The position numbers were made by a program, and so were the translations under genes. Below, one piece after another: positions 1 to 5,785 of a stretch of 6,499 nucleotides of DNA. The DNA is taken from the NCBI GenBank assembly GCA_030740315.1, contig JASLXN010000090.1:1-6499 (forward strand), given 5' to 3'. The stretch is from Dehalococcoidia bacterium. Its GTDB lineage: Bacteria > Chloroflexota > Dehalococcoidia > JACVQG01 > JAHKAY01. The first letter of the stretch is position 1; each line of letters starts with the position of its first letter. The notes under the pieces were generated by a model that did no database searches, was not told the DNA's origin, and saw only the letters and a program-made list of their open reading frames with translations.

Positions 1-8
1 TGGGCAGC

Positions 9-37
9 TTGACTGTGGCGTGCCGTAGATGTATATG
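9..37 (+). promoter_or_regulatory. Putative sigma70-type promoter for the NIPSNAP/CoA-transferase unit
   Basis: A -35-like TTGACT at 9-14 is followed, after exactly 17 bases, by a -10-like TATATG at 32-37. The first hexamer matches the consensus at five of six positions and the second at four of six. A start site about 7 bases further on would leave a leader of roughly 50 bases before the NIPSNAP start codon. No other good promoter is visible ahead of the next gene, so this one may serve both. It was recognised by pattern only. Confidence 0.45.
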
Positions 38-81
38 GTTGCCAAGGCTGGTGAGGGGTGGTGTTGGCGGTAATTTTCACC

Positions 82-87
82 AGGAGG
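82..87 (+). promoter_or_regulatory. Ribosome binding site of the NIPSNAP gene
   Basis: A perfect AGGAGG lies seven bases before the ATG at 95. This fixes the start codon of the NIPSNAP-family gene, and no competing start with a comparable site is visible. Confidence 0.8.
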
Positions 88-94
88 AGATCGG

Positions 95-394
95 ATGATA
101 TACGAGATGCGCACTTATACGCTTAAACCGGGCTGCACCGAAGAGTTTGAGAAGAGGTTCGCAGAGGCCCTGCCTCACCGCGAGAAGTACTCCAAGCTGA
201 TCGCCTTCTGGCACACTGAGATTGGCCCCTTGAACCAGGTTATCCATGTGTGGGAGTATAAGGACCTCAACGAGCGGGCCAGGATACGGGACGAGGCCTT
301 AAAGGATCCCCACTGGCCGCCCAGCGCGCGGGAACTGATAGAGACCCAGGAGACCAAGATTCTCATCCCGGCGGCCTTCTCGCCCCTCCAGTAG
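95..394 (+). CDS. NIPSNAP family protein
   Basis: This is a 99-residue protein of the NIPSNAP family, small cytoplasmic proteins with a ferredoxin-like (dimeric alpha/beta barrel) fold. Family hallmarks are visible: the opening MIYEMRTYTLKPG (residues 1-13) forms the first strand and turn. A helix follows (about 15-33), then the LIAFWHTEIGPLNQVIHVWEY stretch (about 35-55) with the conserved Gly-Pro-Leu-Asn turn and Trp, and then an Arg-rich helix and a DPHW motif near residues 71-74. The length is typical of a single-domain bacterial member. The ATG has a strong AGGAGG site. The gene precedes a class III CoA-transferase in the same orientation, so a role near acyl-CoA or organic-acid metabolism is plausible. 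The biochemical function of most bacterial NIPSNAP proteins is unknown; the family call is firm, the role is not. Confidence 0.9.
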   Translation: MIYEMRTYTLKPGCTEEFEKRFAEALPHREKYSKLIAFWHTEIGPLNQVIHVWEYKDLNERARIRDEALKDPHWPPSARELIETQETKILIPAAFSPLQ

Positions 395-506
395 AAGGCC
401 ACAGGCACACAGGCTGTCAGCAGCTTATGAACGGTTTCGAGAGAGGACATTACTCCTGTCGCGGGAGGCCGGTATGTCCCCCCGTGATCGGTATTCAACA
501 TACATA

Positions 507-512
507 AAGGAG
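507..512 (+). promoter_or_regulatory. Ribosome binding site of the CoA-transferase gene
   Basis: AAGGAG at 507-512 sits five bases before the ATG at 518 and supports that start. Just upstream, GTATGT (472-477) and ACATAC (498-503) form a 6-bp inverted repeat with a 20-base loop, which might expose or mask this region in the mRNA. No clear promoter is visible in the 395-517 spacer. Confidence 0.7.
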
Positions 513-517
513 AGGCA

Positions 518-1744
518 ATGGAAGGCAGGTTGGATGGGCCGCTTGAGGGCATCCGCATTCTGGATATGACCGTGGGGCAGCAAGGGCCGTATGCCACCGT
601 CATGCTATCCGATATGGGGGCGGAGGTCATAAAGGTGGAGGACCCCCGGTATGGTGGTGACTCAATGCGCGTGGCCCGCCCGGAGATGGTCTTGCAGGGG
701 TTTCAGTATGAGTCCGGGGTTAACGCCTATTTTGAAACCAACAACCGCAACAAGCAGAGCATTACTGTCAACGCCCAGGAGGATGAAGGCCGGGAGATTC
801 TGCTTAGGCTGGCTGGCATGTGTGATGTTTTTGTGCATAACCGTCGGCCCGGAGTTATGGGGAGGCTGGGGTTGGGCTATGAAAGCCTTAAGGAAATATC
901 CCCTGCCATTATCTACGCCTCTGCCTCAGCTTACGGCTCCAAAGGCCCCGATGCCGGTATGCGCGGTATTGACCAGCTCGCCCAGGCTAGGGGCGGCATA
1001 ATGAGCGTTACCGGCGGGCCGGAAGACGCCCCCTCCTGGATACCTGGCGGCATCGCAGACCAGGTGGGAGGTTTTCTGCTGGCCCACGGCATCGTGCTGG
1101 CGCTTCTGGCCCGGGAACGTACCGGCGTGGGCCAGGAGGTGAACACATCCCTACTGGGCGGTCAGATAGCACTTCAAAGCTGGCTGCTGCAGGGCTCCCT
1201 GTTCACCGGCAAGCTACCCCCTAAGCTTGGCCGCCAGGAGAGGGTGCCTCTGTTCAATACCTACCAGGCCCGGGACGGCAAGTGGCTGACCCTGGCCATT
1301 ATGGGGCGGGCCTTCTGGCCTCGCCTTTGCCGTGCCCTCGATGCACCGGAACTTGTGGATGATGCCAGGTTCGCCAGCCCGGATAAGAGGCTGGAGAACA
1401 AGGGGGAGCTTATCTCCCTCCTGAGTGGTATTTTCGCCACAAAAGACCGCGACACATGGATGCAACTGTTGATGAAAGCGGATGTCATGGCGGCTCCGGT
1501 CAAAGATTATGTGGAGGTGGCGGAAGATCCACAGGCTACCGAGAACGGGTACATCACCGATTTCAATCACCCGGTGCTTGGGGCTACAAAGGTACTCGGA
1601 ACACCTATTCAACTTGGGGATACCCCCGGTAGGGCCAGGACCGCCGCTCCGCGGTTGGGGGAGCATACCGAGGGGGTACTGACCGGTCTTCTGGGCTACA
1701 GTGCAGGAGAGGTGGAGGGCTTTAGGACAAGAGGGGCCATTTGA
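518..1744 (+). CDS. CaiB/BaiF class III (family III) CoA-transferase
   Basis: This 408-residue protein has the normal length for family III CoA-transferases, cytoplasmic enzymes that move CoA from one acyl-CoA to a free carboxylic acid. Visible signatures are the N-terminal GIRILDMTVGQQGP followed by SDMGAEVIKVEDP with Gly-Gly-Asp (about 11-48), NRNKQSITVN (76-85), and PGVMGRLGLGYESL (111-124). The probable catalytic aspartate is D181, in GGIADQVGG, the position that forms the aspartyl-CoA intermediate in formyl-CoA transferase. The second half has ARDGKWLTL (251-259), a DDARFA segment (281-286), and the C-terminal TPGRARTAAPRLGEHTEGVL (369-388) typical of the family. A good SD supports the ATG. 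It lies 123 bp after the NIPSNAP gene and probably shares its promoter. The acid substrate cannot be told: this superfamily includes formyl-, carnitine-, benzylsuccinate- and mesaconyl-type enzymes as well as racemases. Confidence 0.93.
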   Translation: MEGRLDGPLEGIRILDMTVGQQGPYATVMLSDMGAEVIKVEDPRYGGDSMRVARPEMVLQGFQYESGVNAYFETNNRNKQSITVNAQEDEGREILLRLAGMCDVFVHNRRPGVMGRLGLGYESLKEISPAIIYASASAYGSKGPDAGMRGIDQLAQARGGIMSVTGGPEDAPSWIPGGIADQVGGFLLAHGIVLALLARERTGVGQEVNTSLLGGQIALQSWLLQGSLFTGKLPPKLGRQERVPLFNTYQARDGKWLTLAIMGRAFWPRLCRALDAPELVDDARFASPDKRLENKGELISLLSGIFATKDRDTWMQLLMKADVMAAPVKDYVEVAEDPQATENGYITDFNHPVLGATKVLGTPIQLGDTPGRARTAAPRLGEHTEGVLTGLLGYSAGEVEGFRTRGAI

Positions 1745-2168
1745 GGGGTGCTCAGAGCAAAAAGATTGTTGCGCAAGCATGTCTTTAAACCTCCCGCCCC
1801 ACCCTGGCAAATCATAATCCTGGGATGGTTGCCTATTTGGTCGAGAGATAATCCAAGGTAAACAATTTGACTCTCTGTCGTTTACGGCACTTCTGAATAG
1901 ACGTCATCCTTGACTCTAAAAGTCTCCGACCTGCCGCCGGTTGAAGCGCAGTTAATTTGTCTCTACAACCGGATATTGGGAAATGTTATTGTGGATGTGG
2001 ATACCACTTCCTGATGACATCTGCGTTTTATGACCTGCTGTTGGAGGCTGTGGCAGTTGGCGGATAGGCGGCACAAGTACACCGACCAGACTGCTTTTTG
2101 CTACGAATGTGAATATCTATCCCCGTCAAGAGCGGGAGCCGGCAGACAAAGAAGCGGCGGGAATGTGC
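1745..2168. other. Gene-poor stretch between convergent genes
   Basis: No gene with recognisable homology is visible here, where the plus-strand CoA-transferase and the minus-strand transporter converge. An imperfect inverted repeat (arms 1799-1807 and 1819-1828, eight of nine positions pairing including two wobbles) and a short CCCG/CGGG hairpin (2122-2125 with 2133-2136) might help end transcription, but neither has a clear U-tract. The sequence looks less GC-rich than its neighbours. On the plus strand, 1910-2011 reads as a stop-free segment containing VEAQLICLYNRILGNVIVDV. Positions 2030-2206, in the same frame after stop codons, encode 59 residues including HKYTDQTAFCYECEYL. Neither segment has an SD. 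They may be remnants of a decayed gene or chance. Confidence 0.5.
1799..1828 (+). terminator. Weak inverted repeat after the CoA-transferase gene
   Basis: CCACCCTGG (1799-1807) can pair with CCTGGGATGG (1819-1828) around a loop of about 12 bases, with one mismatch and two G-U pairs. It begins about 55 bases past the CoA-transferase stop. It lacks a following run of T, so a role as an intrinsic terminator is only possible. Confidence 0.2.
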
Positions 2169-3371
2169 TCAGCGCAAGCGGCGCAAGTCATGGCGTGATA
2201 GTCCTATGAGTACGGTGACGGCCAGCACGGCCACACCGCTCCACAGCAGAGCCCGCCCAACCCCTATGAACTCGGCTACTGCACCCACCGGTACCGTGCC
2301 CACCGAGTTCATGGCGAAGGTGAGCATGTAGAAGCTAAGGACCCGGCCACGGAACTCGTTGCTCACGGAGGTCTGTATCAGGATGTTGTTCAGAGTCATG
2401 AACCCGGTGCTGGTAAACCCAAGCAGCAGCAATAGCGGTATTGCCACGGTGAGGCCTGTGGACAGTGAGAAGGCGATTAGCCCCAGCCCCCAACTGGCGG
2501 CCGCCATCACTAGCAACAGCCCCTTTCTTCCCGAGTTGCCCAGGGATGCTATGGAGAGGCTGCCCACAATGGCTCCTAATCCCACCGTGCTCATCAACAG
2601 CCCGTAGCCTGCGGGGCCTTGCCGCAGCGCTTCCACGGCAAACGCCGGCATCAGGTTGCGGAACGGCAGCCCCAGAAACAGGGTGGCCAGGGCCATGACT
2701 AGCAACCAGAGCACCAGTCGGTTGTTCCAGACGTACTTGAAACCGTTGGTGATGTCCTGGACAGGAGAGGAGGCTGTGGCAGGCCGGGCGGGAGGCTCTT
2801 GCGTACGCAAAACAACTACAAGAATGGAGATGCCGAAACCAAGGGCGATGAGGTAGTACATCCAGTCCACCCCTACGGTGCTGATGAGGACACCAGCCAG
2901 TGCTGGGGCGATTAGACGCATGGAGTTCATAGCCCCGGAGTTTAGGGCGACGGCGTTGGCGATGCGTTCCGGACCCGCAAGCTCAAAGATAAACGACTGG
3001 CGGCTGGGCATGTGTAGGCCGATGGCGGTCCCGGCCACCACACCGCTCGCCAAGAGGTGCCAGAAGGCGATGTGCCCAGTTGTAACCAGCAGGCCGATGA
3101 CCACGGCCCCCAATCCCGAGACCGCCTGCATGCTAATCATGATACCCCTTTGGCTCATCCGGTCGGCGGCTACGCCGCCCGGCAGAGAGAAAAGCAGCAT
3201 GGGCAGCCCCCAGGATGCTACGGCAATGCCCACTGCCAGGGGTGACTCGGTAAGCTCATAGGCCAGCCAGCCCCGGACCACCTGCTGCCCCTGGAAGGAC
3301 AGTCCGCTGGTCAGGATGCTGACCATAAACCAACGGTAACCCGGCAGTGATAGTGCCTGAAAGGTACGCAA
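2169..3371 (-). CDS. MFS transporter, probable exporter (MFS_3/EntS-like)
   Basis: A 400-residue integral membrane protein of the major facilitator superfamily, rich in hydrophobic helices and compatible with about 12 membrane spans. Motif A between helices 2 and 3 appears as GGVAADRMSQRG (65-76). The stretch MPSRQSFIFELAGPERIANA (121-140), then VALNSGAMNS and APALAG, and later NEFRGRVLSFYML (338-350), are typical of the MFS_3 group related to enterobactin-type exporters. A hydrophilic central loop lies near 190-215. The start is TTG: an in-frame TAG lies immediately before it and the first ATG is at residue 16, which would cut off the conserved FQALSLPGYRWF opening. The SD is weak (GGGGCG) and lies in a possible hairpin. 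The gene follows the epimerase by 90 bp and may be co-transcribed with it. The substrate is unknown; drug, siderophore or metabolite efflux are all possible. Confidence 0.9.
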   Translation of the reverse strand: MRTFQALSLPGYRWFMVSILTSGLSFQGQQVVRGWLAYELTESPLAVGIAVASWGLPMLLFSLPGGVAADRMSQRGIMISMQAVSGLGAVVIGLLVTTGHIAFWHLLASGVVAGTAIGLHMPSRQSFIFELAGPERIANAVALNSGAMNSMRLIAPALAGVLISTVGVDWMYYLIALGFGISILVVVLRTQEPPARPATASSPVQDITNGFKYVWNNRLVLWLLVMALATLFLGLPFRNLMPAFAVEALRQGPAGYGLLMSTVGLGAIVGSLSIASLGNSGRKGLLLVMAAASWGLGLIAFSLSTGLTVAIPLLLLLGFTSTGFMTLNNILIQTSVSNEFRGRVLSFYMLTFAMNSVGTVPVGAVAEFIGVGRALLWSGVAVLAVTVLIGLSRHDLRRLR

Positions 3372-3382
3372 CTATGTCACGC

Positions 3383-3425
3383 GCCCCGAAGCCGGGACGC
3401 CCTTGGTGCTAATGAGCGGGGCTTC
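3383..3425 (-). repeat. Overlapping inverted repeats in the leader of the transporter gene
   Basis: Two perfect 6-bp inverted repeats overlap: GAAGCC (3388-3393) with GGCTTC (3420-3425), and GCCCCG (3383-3388) with CGGGGC (3417-3422). A third, local hairpin is possible in the minus-strand RNA, GTCCCG-GCTT-CGGGGC (3398 down to 3383), with one G-U pair. It ends 11 bases before the TTG start and buries the only SD-like bases. The pairings are mutually exclusive. No T-tract follows, so it is not an obvious terminator. A regulatory role is speculative. Confidence 0.35.
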
Positions 3426-3461
3426 ATGTTTAGTCTGTCAGGAGTATTCGCGAGCACAGGC

Positions 3462-4391
3462 CTATCGGTAGAAGTTGACCATGTGGGCTATGCCGTCGGC
3501 CATGGTGAAGCGGGGTTCCCAGCCTAGGTCGCGCCTGAAGCTGTAGCTGTCCAGATGGCCGGGGAGGCTGGGGTCAGGGTAGCTCTCATCGAAGGTCACC
3601 GGGGAGTCTGGGAAATATCCCAGCACCATGTCCACTACCTCACGGGTGGTCTTCACCTCGCCGCTCAGGGTATAGGCCAGCTCACCGGGGTGGGGTGTGG
3701 TGGTCGTCAGCACCGCCGCCTCCGCTATATCCTCAACATGGAGCCAGTTGGACGGCTGCTGGCCGGTGGGTGCTTGGGCGGGTCGGCCCTGTGCCAGGTC
3801 CATGACTAGTCGGGTGAGGAAGCCGGACCATCCCCTCACCGCCCCCGGCCCGTAGACCACCGGAAACCGCAGCCCCACAGGCTCTAGGCCGTAGCTGTGA
3901 GAGTAGCGGCGGGCCACCACTTCATTCACTACCTTGCACGCCCCGTAGATGACACGGGGGTCGTAGGCGGCATCGTTGGCCACCACACCACCGGCGCCAG
4001 CGCTGTGTGGACCGAAGACGGCTATGGAGCTGGCCCACACCACCCGGCGTGCTCCCCACTCGCAGGCGGCATCAAAGACATTGTTGGTGCCCTCGCAGTT
4101 GACCTTGGTGGCCAGGCTGGGGTTGAACTCCGTATCCCGGCCCAGCATATAGGCCAGGTGGATGACCTTTTGCACCCCTTGCCCACGGCCGGCCCTCAGA
4201 AGCTGGCCCAGGTCGGTCACATCCCCCTGCACCACCTTTACCGCCGGCATGTTTTTAGGGCCAACCACGCTCTCTAGATAGGTGGGGTTGGGGGCCAGGT
4301 CATAGGATACGGCGCTGTCGCCTCGCTCCGTCAGTTGTCTTATGACATGGGCACCGATGAACCCCGTACCCCCGGTGACCAGATAGACCAT
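3462..4391 (-). CDS. NAD-dependent epimerase/dehydratase (extended SDR)
   Basis: A 309-residue Rossmann-fold oxidoreductase of the extended short-chain dehydrogenase/reductase superfamily. The N-terminal TGGTGFIG (6-13) is the TGxxGxxG dinucleotide-binding motif. D31 at the end of the second strand favours NAD(H) over NADP(H), and GDVTD (56-60) is the adenine-ring region. The catalytic set is visible as SS (121-122) and YGACK (149-153), the YxxxK pair. GLRFPVVYGPG (173-183) and the NWLHVEDIAEA segment (215-225) match UDP-sugar epimerase-like members, and the length is normal. The ATG has a GGGAGGG site (4396-4402) inside the end of the upstream gene and starts one base after that gene's TAA, so the two are probably translationally coupled. 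The substrate may be a nucleotide sugar or another hydroxylated compound; sequence alone does not decide. Confidence 0.9.
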   Translation of the reverse strand: MVYLVTGGTGFIGAHVIRQLTERGDSAVSYDLAPNPTYLESVVGPKNMPAVKVVQGDVTDLGQLLRAGRGQGVQKVIHLAYMLGRDTEFNPSLATKVNCEGTNNVFDAACEWGARRVVWASSIAVFGPHSAGAGGVVANDAAYDPRVIYGACKVVNEVVARRYSHSYGLEPVGLRFPVVYGPGAVRGWSGFLTRLVMDLAQGRPAQAPTGQQPSNWLHVEDIAEAAVLTTTTPHPGELAYTLSGEVKTTREVVDMVLGYFPDSPVTFDESYPDPSLPGHLDSYSFRRDLGWEPRFTMADGIAHMVNFYR

Positions 4392-4392
4392 G

Positions 4393-5088
4393 TTACCCTC
4401 CCTGTGGTGGTGAGGGCGGCAGCGATGGCGTGGGCAATTCCAACGGCGAGGATATCCTCGACACAGGCCGTGAAAGCAGCGCCTTGTGCCACTGCTGAAG
4501 CCTGGCTTCGGAGGCCCGGGATATTATACCCCGCACTCCAGCCTCCGCCAGCCGACCCACCTCCTCGCCGCTAAGCTTCGGGGATACCCATGCTAATAGG
4601 GGTCTGCCCAGCAGGCCCGACAGGCGGTGACAGTCCATCAGGCAGCGGATGCTTAACGCACCGCTCTGCAGGTCCAGTGCCGCTGCATCGACAAGGCTAC
4701 CCAGTGCCCTTATATGGCTATCGGCGAGGTCTGCGTTGACCTTGAGTAGCTTGCCCATGCCGCTGTCCAGGGCCTCCGCCGGGGACTCCAGAGAGGTGAG
4801 CACTACGAAATCGCAGCCCGACTCCTTCAGACGGGAGGCCTTTTGCACTCCCAGCGTGTCTATCGAGACCCCCCAGGGGGCGTCCCCGGTGGGAGGGGTT
4901 AGCTGCTCCTGAGGCTTACCCGTGCTCTCAACAAGCACCGCACCGGCCCCATCCGGGGCTGCGTTCCCCGGCCCCAGTATGGGGATGAGGAGCAAGGGTG
5001 TCTCTTGGGGTGTGGTGTTGGGCTGGAAGCCCAGTGGTGTTGTTGTTCCTTTTGAAAGCCGCTTCAGCTTTTCAGTGAGCCGACTCAT
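4393..5088 (-). CDS. Uncharacterised protein with TIM-barrel-like pattern
   Basis: I do not recognise a characterised family for this 231-residue protein. It opens with a basic amphipathic stretch MSRLTEKLKRLSKG, followed by a Pro/Thr-rich linker. The middle shows alternating short hydrophobic strands and helices: LLLIPIL (32-38), GCDFVVLTS (91-99), KLLKVN (113-118), VDAAALDL (133-140), RPLLAWVS (162-169) and GVRGIIS (184-190). This spacing resembles a (beta/alpha) barrel, perhaps incomplete. No catalytic signature stands out, and no signal peptide or membrane segment is evident. The tail (about 207-231) is rich in Pro and Ser. I chose the ATG at 5088 because AGGAAGGGG lies just upstream; an in-frame TTG at 5127 would add 13 residues without comparable support. 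The gene is tightly coupled to the epimerase (TAACATG junction), so the two proteins probably act in one process. Confidence 0.75.
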   Translation of the reverse strand: MSRLTEKLKRLSKGTTTPLGFQPNTTPQETPLLLIPILGPGNAAPDGAGAVLVESTGKPQEQLTPPTGDAPWGVSIDTLGVQKASRLKESGCDFVVLTSLESPAEALDSGMGKLLKVNADLADSHIRALGSLVDAAALDLQSGALSIRCLMDCHRLSGLLGRPLLAWVSPKLSGEEVGRLAEAGVRGIISRASEARLQQWHKALLSRPVSRISSPLELPTPSLPPSPPQGG

Positions 5089-5090
5089 AG

Positions 5091-5100
5091 TCCCCTTCCT
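5091..5100 (-). promoter_or_regulatory. Ribosome binding site deciding the ATG at 5088
   Basis: On the minus strand AGGAAGGGGA ends two bases before the ATG, with its AGGA core eight bases away. The in-frame TTG at 5127 has no equivalent site, so this favours the shorter protein. Confidence 0.65.
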
Positions 5101-5237
5101 ATGCCAGTTGGTGGGGGGTGACACCAAGACTGGAGATTTATCGTTAGGATGCCGTCAGCCCGATGGATGCCGCCAACCCGGCACGGTAACTCCGGTGACG
5201 CCTTGGACACCCGCCCTCGGTTATGTGGTGACTTGGT

Positions 5238-5275
5238 GTGTCAATCATGCCAGCCCGCGCTGGGTGGTGTCAATC
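5238..5275 (-). promoter_or_regulatory. Repeated GATTGACAC elements with possible promoter
   Basis: In the 283-bp gap between the DUF35 gene and the uncharacterised gene, the minus strand carries GATTGACAC twice (5275-5267 and 5246-5238), 29 bases apart. A palindrome, CCAGC-CCGC-GCTGG (5250-5263), lies between them. The upstream copy supplies a perfect -35 TTGACA (5273-5268). After 18 bases comes a CATGAT hexamer (5249-5244) matching a -10 at four of six positions. This could be the promoter of the uncharacterised gene/epimerase/MFS unit, with a leader of about 150 bases, or a binding site for a regulator. It is seen by pattern only. Confidence 0.35.
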
Positions 5276-5371
5276 GAATCGGGCATCGGTCTATTGCTCG
5301 GCCTATTTGGAAGCCTCTGGTCGCTCGTCTGGAGGACTGCCGGGACTTGCACAAAAGTATATTGGGGTGGG

Positions 5372-5779
5372 CTATGCCCGCTTGAATCTGACCAGTGATA
5401 CCTCTTCAGTTACATCGTCAAAGACCGCCTCCACCGGCATGTCACAGGAGATGTCTTCGTTTGCAGTGCCGACTATGTTGGAGGTTATTTTAGGGCCTTC
5501 CTCCAACTGCACCACGGCCACATTATAAGGCAGGTCGTCCCTGAACGCGGGGTAGTAAAGTTGGTGGAAGATAACCCAGGACCATACTTTGCCTTTCCCC
5601 GAGACCAGAGTCCATTCGTAGGAGCCGGAAAGGCACTTGGGACAGGTGGCATACGGTGGATACTGTAAGTGTCCGCAGCCGTTGCATTTCTGGAGCATGA
5701 GCTCATGCCGCTTGGCCGCCTCCCAGAAAGGGTGGGACAGCCTGGTGACTCTGGGCAGTGGCTTCTTATATTCAGTCAA
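5372..5779 (-). CDS. DUF35 Zn-ribbon/OB-fold protein, thiolase partner
   Basis: A 135-residue protein of the DUF35 type (Zn-ribbon plus OB-fold, acyl-CoA-associated). After the HPFWEAAKRHELMLQKC entry helix come the four probable zinc ligands C32, C35, C46 and C49 (CNGC then CPKC). An OB-fold follows from about residue 53 to the end (SYEWTLVSGKGKVWSW). Family members bind next to a thiolase-superfamily protein; known examples are the archaeal thiolase/HMG-CoA synthase complex, where DUF35 helps CoA intermediates pass, and the steroid side-chain aldolase Ltp2-ChsH2. The start is TTG: the upstream gene's in-frame TAG lies six bases before it, AGGAGG (5794-5789) is correctly placed, and the first ATG (residue 28) would remove the conserved N-terminus. 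The SD lies in the end of the upstream gene, indicating an operon and a shared complex. Length and motifs are complete. Confidence 0.9.
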   Translation of the reverse strand: MTEYKKPLPRVTRLSHPFWEAAKRHELMLQKCNGCGHLQYPPYATCPKCLSGSYEWTLVSGKGKVWSWVIFHQLYYPAFRDDLPYNVAVVQLEEGPKITSNIVGTANEDISCDMPVEAVFDDVTEEVSLVRFKRA

Positions 5780-5785
5780 GGGGAT

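Larger units (their letters stand above)
5089..5371. other. Non-coding gap between DUF35 gene and uncharacterised gene
   Basis: I see no supported gene here. Besides the GATTGACAC pair it holds an 8-base direct repeat GGATGCCG (5147-5154 and 5165-5172, period 18) and a distant 8-base inverted repeat, ACACCAAG (5121-5128) with CTTGGTGT (5232-5239). At its upper edge GGGC-TAT-GCCC (5369-5379) overlaps the DUF35 stop codon; it has no following T-run. The gap probably separates two transcription units of the same orientation or forms a long leader. Confidence 0.5.

Noticed and set aside
3..98. Plus-strand frame open from the window edge and ending in TGA overlapping the NIPSNAP ATG, a possible tail of an upstream gene
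   Set aside because: The 31 residues look non-protein-like and a promoter-like sequence occupies the same stretch.
175..630. Minus-strand 151-residue open frame opposite the NIPSNAP gene and the start of the CoA-transferase
   Set aside because: It lies antisense to two well-supported genes, has no family resemblance and low-complexity Ser/Arg-rich composition; a shadow frame.
1214..1810. Minus-strand 198-residue open frame opposite the 3' half of the CoA-transferase
   Set aside because: The plus-strand frame carries conserved family motifs throughout; the antisense product shows none and is best explained as a shadow.
5369..5379. GGGC-TAT-GCCC hairpin at the DUF35 stop codon as a terminator
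   Set aside because: The stem has four pairs and a 3-base loop, overlaps the coding end, and has no T-run after it on the minus strand.
5108..5398. Plus-strand frame across the 5089-5371 gap with a hydrophobic stretch (SGIGLLLGLFGSLWSLVW) that could suggest a small membrane protein
   Set aside because: No SD, only TTG available as a local start, it runs into the antisense of the DUF35 gene, and the upstream part of the frame is antisense to the uncharacterised gene.
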